A stretch of DNA of 64,000 bases from contig JAHXIO010000011.1 in NCBI GenBank assembly GCA_025655595.1, positions 496,001-560,000 on the forward strand, read 5' to 3'. Made by a program: the position numbers and the translations under genes. Origin of the DNA: Candidatus Thiodiazotropha sp. (ex Monitilora ramsayi) (lineage in GTDB: Bacteria > Pseudomonadota > Gammaproteobacteria > Chromatiales > Chromatiaceae). The first letter of the stretch is position 1; every line of letters starts with the position of its first letter. The notes below the pieces were generated by a model. It saw only the letters and a program-made list of their open reading frames with translations, made no database searches and was not told the DNA's origin. Of this stretch, positions 1 through 6,875 are shown piece by piece.

Positions 1-137
1 CTTTTTTACCAGAGGCGGCGTAGTTATCTGAAGGCTACATGCTTTCTAGCATGTCATGACCGCATCGAACCTGGTGCTACGGAAGTAGATTGAGCAAAGG
101 AGGATCTTCGCTGTTCAATTGATAGCAATAGAAGCGT
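1..137. other. Intergenic edge, nothing recognised
   Basis: This is the non-coding edge of the window, downstream of the minus-strand RCK protein gene. I see no convincing terminator, promoter or RNA gene in it. The gene on the other side lies outside the window. Confidence 0.5.
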
Positions 138-854
138 CTACAGTCGATCACACTCCAAGCGGTCCTGCACCACATCCTCCCGCAGTCGAGCAATTTCTTC
201 ACTCGGACCGATCACCACCAACAGGTCACCACAGTCAAGGCTGTGGTTGACACCCCTGCTGCTGAATATCAGATCCCGTCCCAGTTCCAAATCCACGACA
301 CCCATAACGATCAGGTTGTAGCGTTTCGACAACTTCAAATCATCCATCGGCGTGCCGGATAACGAAGAGGTTTGGGGTATCTCAATCTCGGCGATATCGA
401 TGTGTTTACCGAACACGGTGTTCTCGAGCATCTCCACCAGATAGGGACGGGCGATCAACTCATGCACCCGGTGTCCGCTGATCTCATAGGGATCGATGAC
501 CTTGGTGGCACCTGCGGTCATCAGTTTTTTACCGGAAGAGACCGACTCACAGACACAGATGATTTTCAGATTTGGGTCGAGGGCGCGAGCCGAAAGCGTG
601 ACAAAGAGATTCTGCGGCTCTTCGGAAAAGAGACAAAAGATCGTTTTCACCCATTTACCGATACCGATGTGGCGCAGCTTATCGTCATCGGTATGGTCTA
701 TCACACCAGCCTGGAGGCCTTTTGCCAGCACGGCGCCCACCTCATCGGGATCATTACTGTAGAGGTAGGCCTCGATACCCCGCTCTGCCAGCTGTACGGC
801 AACCTCTTGACCCATGGCGCTGCAGCCGAAAATGAGCGTCTCTCTCCTGGCCAT
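138..854 (-). CDS. Stand-alone RCK (TrkA-N/TrkA-C) domain protein
   Basis: This 238-residue soluble protein has the layout of an RCK nucleotide-binding regulator of K+ transport. An N-terminal Rossmann-like beta-alpha-beta with a degenerate glycine loop (G10-C-S-A-M-G15) is followed by a TrkA-C-like domain from about residue 150. It resembles the RCK half of the channel encoded just upstream, and its ATG overlaps that gene's stop (TGATG, 852-856), so the two are probably co-translated. I infer that it assembles with, or gates, that channel in the cytoplasm by sensing a nucleotide or ion. The loss of the canonical GxGxxG suggests altered ligand preference. Family placement is fairly sure; partner and ligand are inference. 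Confidence 0.85.
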   Translation of the reverse strand: MARRETLIFGCSAMGQEVAVQLAERGIEAYLYSNDPDEVGAVLAKGLQAGVIDHTDDDKLRHIGIGKWVKTIFCLFSEEPQNLFVTLSARALDPNLKIICVCESVSSGKKLMTAGATKVIDPYEISGHRVHELIARPYLVEMLENTVFGKHIDIAEIEIPQTSSLSGTPMDDLKLSKRYNLIVMGVVDLELGRDLIFSSRGVNHSLDCGDLLVVIGPSEEIARLREDVVQDRLECDRL

Positions 855-2446
855 CAGAGGGTGCCCCCTTCCAGGCAGTCGCGAAAATGGACCACGCTGT
901 ATTCGTGACCGAACAGCACCAGAAGATCATCCGCCTTGAAGATAAAAGACTCAGAGGGGTTGAAGAAAAAGCTCCGGTCCTGCAGCCGATAGTGGGTTGC
1001 GCCTTCCGTATCACCGGTCTCCTCTTCTCGGATGACACCAAAGGGAATCAGCCGACGCTGGCGGAAGTCCACATCGCCCACACGGCGTCCATCCATCACT
1101 GAATCCCGCTTGATCCGCACCGCCTCCATGCCTTCGCTGGCCTGGCCGGTAAGCAGACCATAGACCGCCTCGAAGGCAACCGGTTGTCCCGCATACTCCG
1201 CGGCGATCAACCCCACCACCTCATTGGGGGCCACACAGTGGCTCGCACCTGCACGATAGAGTTTGGTAACGTTTTCACGCTGATTGGCGCGGGAGATAAT
1301 CTCCACGTCGGGATTGAAGTGGCGAGCGGTGAGGGTGATATAGACGTTCACCACATCATCCCCCGTCAGGCAGAGCAGCCGCTGGATACATGTCTCCATA
1401 CCCAGACTGGAGAGCAACTCATTGTCTTCACCATCACCGACGACGGCCAGATAGCCCCGCTGTTTGGCCAGACGGATATTTTCCTCCAGGGGATCGACTA
1501 CCACGAAGCTCCGCTTGTCTCTTGCCAGACGTTCCGCCACTACCTGTCCGACCCGGCCAAAACCGCAGACGAGAGTATCGACATGTTTCCGCTCCACCTC
1601 CGAAAAGATCCGATGGGCGCGTATCTCATCGATCTTCTCACCGAAGGCGGAGACGATGATGGAGGTGAAAAAGGAGATAACACCCAGACCGGCGATGATC
1701 AGTACCAGGGCAATCAAACGGCCCTCGGTGGACAGCGGTGTGATATCCCCATAACCGACAGTGGACATGGTCACCAGTGCCCAGTAGATACTGTCGAAAA
1801 AATTGTTGAGCTGATGCCCCCGCTGATCCGCCTCGAAGAAAAACATCGCCGTGGCGCCGGTGAAGGTAAGGAAGGCCATGAAGATAAAGAGGGTCAGCAG
1901 CTCGATCCGCTTTTCGGAGAGCACCTTCACAAACTCACTGATGCTGCGGGTATAGCGGAACAGCTTGAAGATCCGAAACAGCAGGAAGATACGCAGGAAC
2001 CTGAGGGGCCGATAGCTGGGTATGATGGCGAGCAGATCGATGATCGCCAGCGGCTGAATCATATAGCGCAGCTTTTCGATCAAAGCCCGCCACAACGCCG
2101 AGCGAAGTTTGAAAGGTTCGCTGACGAATTCCGCCCGCTCATAGCGCTCGATGATCACCTTGTGGCTGTCGTTGTAGATCCAGAACCTCATCAGGTATTC
2201 GATGATGAAGATGGTCACAGCCGTACGCTCGAAAACATCGCCGAAGAGTCCCAGATCGTGCTTCACCTCATAGATGAGCACCCAGACACTGGAGAGCACC
2301 AGAGCGATCATGAAAATATCGAAATAGGGGCGAATCGGTGCCTTGGGATTTTCCAGCAGGTCTCTGACGGCGCGCTTCCAGCCGGAGTACCGCTCGGAAG
2401 CGGCCATGAAGTAGCACTGCTTGATGACTTTGTGGGTGAATGACAT
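854..2446 (-). CDS. Voltage-gated-type potassium channel with RCK domain
   Basis: This 530-residue inner-membrane channel has membrane segments between about residues 40 and 285. An arginine-rich helix lies at about 146-168 (repeated R-x-L-R / R-I-F-K pattern, S4-like). The pore loop carries the classic selectivity filter T229-V-G-Y-G-D234. A cytoplasmic RCK domain follows from about residue 290, with an intact G-F-G-R-V-G nucleotide loop, and a TrkA-C-like tail ends the protein. The layout is that of a six-helix Kv-like subunit fused to a ligand-binding RCK. The role is K+ flux across the inner membrane gated by voltage and/or a cytoplasmic ligand. It is the first gene of a two-gene unit with the RCK protein downstream. 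The long open frame on the opposite strand is a shadow. Confidence 0.92.
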   Translation of the reverse strand: MSFTHKVIKQCYFMAASERYSGWKRAVRDLLENPKAPIRPYFDIFMIALVLSSVWVLIYEVKHDLGLFGDVFERTAVTIFIIEYLMRFWIYNDSHKVIIERYERAEFVSEPFKLRSALWRALIEKLRYMIQPLAIIDLLAIIPSYRPLRFLRIFLLFRIFKLFRYTRSISEFVKVLSEKRIELLTLFIFMAFLTFTGATAMFFFEADQRGHQLNNFFDSIYWALVTMSTVGYGDITPLSTEGRLIALVLIIAGLGVISFFTSIIVSAFGEKIDEIRAHRIFSEVERKHVDTLVCGFGRVGQVVAERLARDKRSFVVVDPLEENIRLAKQRGYLAVVGDGEDNELLSSLGMETCIQRLLCLTGDDVVNVYITLTARHFNPDVEIISRANQRENVTKLYRAGASHCVAPNEVVGLIAAEYAGQPVAFEAVYGLLTGQASEGMEAVRIKRDSVMDGRRVGDVDFRQRRLIPFGVIREEETGDTEGATHYRLQDRSFFFNPSESFIFKADDLLVLFGHEYSVVHFRDCLEGGTL

Positions 2447-2563
2447 ATCAACGGCAGAATCAGATTGCGCTGCTCACAAGTGACCGATTATGCCACTATA
2501 TCGGCCGAAAGGATGCAGTCTGCAGTCGTCCGGCCGGTTGACGGAGTCAAGCAGCGAACTATG

Positions 2564-2956
2564 TCAGCGCGGATCCCCGGTCCTGGCGGACTCCAGCTCG
2601 ATCCGTTCGGTATCCGCCACGGTCACTTCCCTTCCATCCAGGGTGGTAAAACCCCGCTCGCCCACATCCATACGCCGCGCCTTGTAGTAGACGCTTTTAC
2701 CGGTCTGGCTGTCGATCACCTGCACAGTCACCACCCGATATCTGTCCTGCCACTCCATGTAGAGAAACACACCGCTACCGAGAATCATCGCGATGGCGAA
2801 TATATAACCACCCCACTTCCACTGCACACCTCTTTTCTGCTCAGTGGCGGAGAGGCGCGGCTGTTGGGCCACCTCAGCGATACGGCGTTGGCGATTGCTG
2901 ATCACCAGCCAGGCGACGATGATGACGAAAAGTGTCAGAAGGATCTTACCAATCAT
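2564..2956 (-). CDS. Conserved hypothetical inner-membrane protein
   Basis: I do not recognise the family. The protein is about 130 residues long from the ATG at 2954-2956; an upstream GTG at 2974 would add six residues. A hydrophobic helix lies at about residues 2-19 and a second at about 48-66. They are separated by a basic, glutamine-rich loop and followed by a roughly 60-residue C-terminal domain with beta-rich spacing, ending near an Arg-Thr-Gly-Asp-Pro-Arg tail. The topology suggests a two-pass inner-membrane protein with a small soluble C-terminal domain. It is divergent from the ankyrin lipoprotein gene. I prefer this frame over the longer plus-strand one because of its helix pattern. 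Confidence 0.65.
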   Translation of the reverse strand: MIGKILLTLFVIIVAWLVISNRQRRIAEVAQQPRLSATEQKRGVQWKWGGYIFAIAMILGSGVFLYMEWQDRYRVVTVQVIDSQTGKSVYYKARRMDVGERGFTTLDGREVTVADTERIELESARTGDPR

Positions 2957-3074
2957 GGCGATGCACCCTATCACGAGAAACTGCCAAGGCCAATCGCGGT
3001 CTTATCGGGTTAGATCGCAATAACATGACAAACTCAGGTTGCTACCTTGGCTACTGTCGATTTACTATCACCAC

Positions 3075-3731
3075 ATGTCTTTTAACAGAAGCCTTGTTGT
3101 TCTCTTATCCTGCCTTTGGCTGGTATTGGGTTGTTCCCAGCCGGATCAGCCAACCATCAATCTCCACCGTGCGGTAAAAATCGGCGATATCGATCAACTG
3201 GAAAGGAATCTGATTTGGGATGCCGATGTCAGTGAGCCGGGGCCAGACGGGTTAACCCCGCTCCATGTGGCTGCCCAGAAGGGCAGCCTGGTGATGAGCA
3301 AGATATTGTTGAAACACGGCGCCGACCTGCAAGCGCTCGACCCCCAGGGACATACACCGGTGGTCAAATCCCTGATGTCACGCAACACTCTGGTGGCGGA
3401 CTATCTGGTTAAAAACGGTGCCCGCATTGACGCCAACAGCGTATTGCACGAAACTGCCCGCCTCGGCAGTGCGGACAGGGACGTGATCGATTTCCTGGTC
3501 AAACAAGGGGCCTCTATCGATCATAAGGACAGCACAGGTAATACACCTCTTCACACTGCCATTCAGCACGACCAGCGGGTCGTTGTGAAATACCTGGTCA
3601 TACGGGGCGCCAACCTCAACCTGGTCAATGCGGAGGGGCAGACTCCCCTGGCCCTGACTATCTCCCTGGAGAGATCGGACATTGCACGTATGCTGAGACA
3701 GTTCGGCGCTGCGGAAAGCCTTCAGCAATAA
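3075..3731 (+). CDS. Ankyrin-repeat lipoprotein
   Basis: I place the start at the ATG 3075-3077. It gives a textbook lipoprotein signal: M-S-F-N-R, a hydrophobic core, then the lipobox L-V-L-G-C, with Cys about 20 residues in. An upstream in-frame start would put 12 extra residues before the signal. The mature part is almost entirely ankyrin repeats, about five, with recognisable T-P-L-H-x-A and G-A-D/N-hydrophobic turns. The protein is therefore predicted to be lipid-anchored on the periplasmic side and to act as a protein-protein interaction scaffold. The partner is unknown. It stands alone, 36 bp before the next plus-strand gene. Confidence 0.85.
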   Translation: MSFNRSLVVLLSCLWLVLGCSQPDQPTINLHRAVKIGDIDQLERNLIWDADVSEPGPDGLTPLHVAAQKGSLVMSKILLKHGADLQALDPQGHTPVVKSLMSRNTLVADYLVKNGARIDANSVLHETARLGSADRDVIDFLVKQGASIDHKDSTGNTPLHTAIQHDQRVVVKYLVIRGANLNLVNAEGQTPLALTISLERSDIARMLRQFGAAESLQQ

Positions 3732-3767
3732 CACCATTTTTCATACTTAATACAGAACGGATCATCA

Positions 3768-4052
3768 ATGGCATCGACACCAGAAGAACTCACCATCAGC
3801 TACTCGGAAGACGGCGTAGAGGTCGTCAAAGAGCTGGATAAGGTCATCCTTTCGAAAGGGGCCTGGACCACCATCATCTTCCGCTATCAGGACTGGAACC
3901 GGAGCAAAGAAGAATACGGTCCCGACAAGTATTCTATCCGCCGCTACCAGAAACGTAGCGGGGAGTATCTGCCGAAGAGCAAATTCAATATCTCCAGCCG
4001 GGATCAGGCCAAGGCGATCATCGACGCCCTGCAGGGCTGGACTGCAGACTAG
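3768..4052 (+). CDS. Small conserved protein, possibly PC4-like fold
   Basis: This 94-residue soluble protein lacks cysteines, membrane segments and a signal peptide. The first about 75 residues alternate in a beta-strand pattern rich in aromatic and basic residues. A final amphipathic helix begins at about residue 76 (S-S-R-D-Q-A-K-A-I-I-D-A-L). The arrangement of strands followed by a helix, with an R-x-Y…G-E-Y-L-P motif, recalls PC4/p15-type single-strand nucleic-acid-binding domains, but I cannot confirm this from sequence alone. The gene follows the ankyrin lipoprotein by 36 bp on the same strand and converges on sbcB. Confidence 0.75.
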   Translation: MASTPEELTISYSEDGVEVVKELDKVILSKGAWTTIIFRYQDWNRSKEEYGPDKYSIRRYQKRSGEYLPKSKFNISSRDQAKAIIDALQGWTAD

Positions 4053-4068
4053 TCCGCGATCCGTTCCG

Positions 4069-4095
4069 GGCCCTGGTCGCTCTCAGACCGGGGCC
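4069..4095. terminator. Stem-loop between convergent genes
   Basis: A 10-bp inverted repeat (GGCCCTGGTC / GACCGGGGCC, one G·T pair) with a 7-nt loop lies between the 94-aa gene and sbcB and overlaps the sbcB stop codon. No U-tract follows on either strand, so it may block readthrough or protect 3' ends rather than act as a strong intrinsic terminator. Confidence 0.4.
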
Positions 4096-5519
4096 ACCTG
4101 CTCTGCCCAGGCCAGTAAGTGTGGGATCAAAGCCCGCTTCTCACTGGGCAGTTGCGGATCGGCCTCGAGTCGATCCAGTGTCATCAGATACTCATCCAGG
4201 GTGATACTGCCGCCTCCGTCCGGCTCCAACAACCGGGCATGACGATACTCTTCCCAGCGTTCCTGCTCGTCGGACTGCAGTGATGCGGGCCAGTTTCTCG
4301 CCCGATAGCGGAACAGCATCTCAGGTAATCGTCTGTCGTCGAAGACCTGGGGAAATGCCTGTAACTCGACAGGATCGCTTTTCAGGATCTGGTCCATCCG
4401 CTGACGATCATCCCTGGAGAAGAAACCGCCGCTGTAGATGGCCAGGTCCGGATCGCTGATCGGTTCAAATTGCCTCATCCTGTGAACGGCATCAATCTTC
4501 TCCACCACTCCCTTGTCAGCAAGCAGTTGTTGCCGATGACGTTCACCGGCCTCCATATCGATTTGCCAACGCTCGACTGCCTCCGCCGTCAGCGTGTTCA
4601 TGGGCACCACCACCGGACATTTGTTGACATGCACAGTCTTCAGGGGAATACGCTCCACGCCCGGCGGAAGGTCTGCTGTTGGCGTAAACAGTCTTTGGTG
4701 AATCTCATCCGCCGTCATGGTCAGCAGTGGTGTCGGATCCTCCCGCAGATCGTAGACGATAATCCCATTCGGGTTTTCAGGATGTCTCGCCAGAGGCATC
4801 ACCATGGCGATACAACCGCGCTCGGCGGGATACATGGAGGAGACGTGCAACACTGCCTGCCGCTGCTGCAGGTTGAGGCGCTCTGATATCTGCCGCTTGT
4901 TGCGACTCTCCAGGATATAGCTGAAGAGTTTAGGCTGGTGATTTCGGATCAGCTTTGCAAGACCAATGGTCGCGTAGACATCCGATAGTGCATCATGGGC
5001 GGATTCATGGGAAATCCCGTTCGCCTCGCTCAGCATCTCCAGGCGAAAGCTGACGACCCCCTCGTCATTCTTCGGCCACTCGATACCCTCGGGTCGCAAT
5101 GCGTGAGTCAGTCTCACCATATCGATAATGTCCCATCGGGAACAGCCGTTCTGCCACTCTCTGGCATAGGGATCGTAAAAATTCCGATAGAGAAGATTAC
5201 GGGTGACCTCGTCATCGAAACGGACGGTATTGTAGCCAACGCCGCAAGTATCCGGCGCTGCAAGTTCCCGGTGAATCCGCTGAACGAACTCCGCTTCGTT
5301 CACCCCTTCCTGTAAGGCCTTTTGCGGTGTCAGGCCGGTCACCATGCAGGCTTCCGGTTGCGGCAACATATCGTCTGTGGGTTTACAAAAAAGAACCAGC
5401 GGGTCTCCCACTGGATTCAAATCCTGGTCGGTTCGAATCCCGGCAAATTGCGAGGGCCTGTCCCGGCGCGGATCGGCACCCCAAGTTTCGTAGTCGTGCC
5501 AGTAGAAGCTGAAAGTCAT
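4083..5519 (-). CDS. sbcB: Exodeoxyribonuclease I
   Basis: This 478-residue cytoplasmic 3'-5' single-strand DNA exonuclease acts in recombination and mismatch repair. The N-terminal DEDDh exonuclease domain starts with D9 and E11 (H-D-Y-E-T-W-G), followed by the D-R-P-x-Q-F-A-x-I-R-T-D block. The ExoIII motif appears as S-A-H-D-A-L-S-D-V-Y-A-T at about residues 173-184. The C-terminal SH3-like and helical regions of ExoI follow, and the length matches E. coli SbcB (475 aa). It is a single gene, convergent with the 94-aa protein gene. Confidence 0.96.
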   Translation of the reverse strand: MTFSFYWHDYETWGADPRRDRPSQFAGIRTDQDLNPVGDPLVLFCKPTDDMLPQPEACMVTGLTPQKALQEGVNEAEFVQRIHRELAAPDTCGVGYNTVRFDDEVTRNLLYRNFYDPYAREWQNGCSRWDIIDMVRLTHALRPEGIEWPKNDEGVVSFRLEMLSEANGISHESAHDALSDVYATIGLAKLIRNHQPKLFSYILESRNKRQISERLNLQQRQAVLHVSSMYPAERGCIAMVMPLARHPENPNGIIVYDLREDPTPLLTMTADEIHQRLFTPTADLPPGVERIPLKTVHVNKCPVVVPMNTLTAEAVERWQIDMEAGERHRQQLLADKGVVEKIDAVHRMRQFEPISDPDLAIYSGGFFSRDDRQRMDQILKSDPVELQAFPQVFDDRRLPEMLFRYRARNWPASLQSDEQERWEEYRHARLLEPDGGGSITLDEYLMTLDRLEADPQLPSEKRALIPHLLAWAEQVAPV

Positions 5520-5591
5520 CGATCCCTATCGTCCTCGTTGATGAGTGAAGTACATATATGAGCACAAATTAATCATTTGATCCGTTAGTAC

Positions 5592-5616
5592 GTAGAGTGC
5601 GGCCCTGCCGCACCAA
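5592..5616 (+). repeat. REP-like palindrome, copy 1
   Basis: An 8-bp stem (AGTGCGGC / GCCGCACC, outermost pair mismatched) with loop CCT lies within a GTAG…CACCAA context. It is the same unit as at 9601-9625, apart from one base in the left arm, and lies between the deacetylase and sbcB genes. Confidence 0.75.
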
Positions 5617-5698
5617 TGACCGCCTCTACACCATCAACGATCCCAATCCCAACTGTCCCGAAACCAGTTACCTTAATTTGACGACCGATTTGCAACCC

Positions 5699-6625
5699 TC
5701 AGTGAAGATCCATCAAGACACGAATATGTGTCTCCACACTGCGCGCCAATGCCTGAGGCTCATAGCCACCTTCAAGGACCGAGACCACCCTGCCTTCGGC
5801 ATAGCGGTTGGCGATCTCCTGAATCTGTTCCGTGACCCAGCGGTAGTCCTGCTCTGTGAGGCTCACGCCAGACATGTCATCCTCTATATGGGCATCGAAG
5901 CCGGCGGAGACGAAAATCATCTGCGGCTTGAAGTGATTCAGTGCCGGCAGCCAGTGTGACGTTACCGCTTCGCGGAACTCAGGGCCCTTGGCCGTGGCCT
6001 CCAACGGTGCGCAGATGATGTGATCCGGACTCTCCTCGATCTCCGTATAGGGATAGAAGGGATGTTGAAAGGTTGAGCAGACGATCACCCGCTTGTCTTC
6101 ACGGAAGATGTCCTCACTGCCGTTCCCGTGATGCACATCGAAATCGAGAATGGCGACCCGTTCCAATCCATACGCCTCCATGGCATGAGCGGCACCCACT
6201 GCCGCATTCCCATAGATACAAAAACCCATCGTACGCATACGTTCCGCATGATGGCCTGGAGGGCGAACTGCGCAGAAGGCATTCTGTAAATCTTCCTGCA
6301 TTATCAGATCAACCGCTTTGATCACGGCACCCGCCGCCCGCTTGGCAGCCTGCAGACTCTCCGGACTGACCACGGTATCGGGATCGAGATGGGAGTAGCC
6401 ATCCTTCGGCATCAACTTCTCCACCTGATCCAGATAGGCCACATCGTGACAGCGTAATAGTTGTTCACGTGTCACCTCAGGCGCATCGTAGTGCCGCAGA
6501 AAATCGTAGACCTGCGCCGCCATGAGACGATCGTCGATAGCCTGCAGTCGAGAGGCGTTTTCCGGGTGCCCGATCCCGGTATCGTGCTCCAGGCAATCGG
6601 GGTGGGTGATATAGGCCGTTCTCAA
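5699..6625 (-). CDS. Histone-deacetylase-family (class II / AcuC-like) amidohydrolase
   Basis: This 308-residue zinc amidohydrolase has the arginase/deacetylase fold. Visible active-site signatures are R-P-P-G-H125-H126-A-E, D-F-D163-V-H165-H-G-N-G, S-A-G-F-D244-A-H and a C-terminal L-E-G-G-Y. D163, H165 and D244 are the expected Zn ligands, and H125/H126 the catalytic pair. The likely role is removal of acetyl groups from lysines or from acetylpolyamines in the cytoplasm. The start codon is TTG (6623-6625), preceded by AGGAG at good spacing. The gene is divergent from a Pat-type lysine acetyltransferase, which suggests a functional pair; its actual substrate cannot be read from sequence. Confidence 0.93.
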   Translation of the reverse strand: MRTAYITHPDCLEHDTGIGHPENASRLQAIDDRLMAAQVYDFLRHYDAPEVTREQLLRCHDVAYLDQVEKLMPKDGYSHLDPDTVVSPESLQAAKRAAGAVIKAVDLIMQEDLQNAFCAVRPPGHHAERMRTMGFCIYGNAAVGAAHAMEAYGLERVAILDFDVHHGNGSEDIFREDKRVIVCSTFQHPFYPYTEIEESPDHIICAPLEATAKGPEFREAVTSHWLPALNHFKPQMIFVSAGFDAHIEDDMSGVSLTEQDYRWVTEQIQEIANRYAEGRVVSVLEGGYEPQALARSVETHIRVLMDLH

Positions 6626-6825
6626 AAGTAACTCCTCATTTCCGCTGTTTTTATTAACCGCTCAAATACTCATTATTAATCTTTAAAAACCGATACTTAG
6701 ATAAAGAAATTGTCACAATATAGGCGTAAACTTCCAACAGGTTTTGCCGATAACCTGAGTGACTCGGGCGACCTGTTTTTCACAGTCGGTTCCAGCCAAC
6801 CAAATTCTCGTTTTTTGAGTATCTT

Positions 6826-6854
6826 TTGACATCATACTCCATAATCAATATCTG
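6826..6854 (+). promoter_or_regulatory. Candidate sigma-70 promoter of the acetyltransferase gene
   Basis: A perfect -35 hexamer TTGACA (6826-6831) is followed after 17 bp by a weak -10, TATCTG (6849-6854). It lies 22 bp before the ATG at 6876, within the divergent gap shared with the deacetylase gene. Confidence 0.4.
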
Positions 6855-6875
6855 AAGTTCAATAGGCGTGCGATC

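Noticed and set aside
1184-2443. 419-codon open frame on the plus strand
   Set aside because: It is fully antisense to the K+ channel gene, whose helices, TVGYGD filter and RCK loop are unmistakable; His/Asp/Gln-rich composition is typical of a shadow.
2465-3013. 182-codon open frame on the plus strand
   Set aside because: It competes with the minus-strand membrane protein at 2564-2956; the latter has a coherent helix pattern and better start, while this frame is His/Pro/Asp-rich without pattern.
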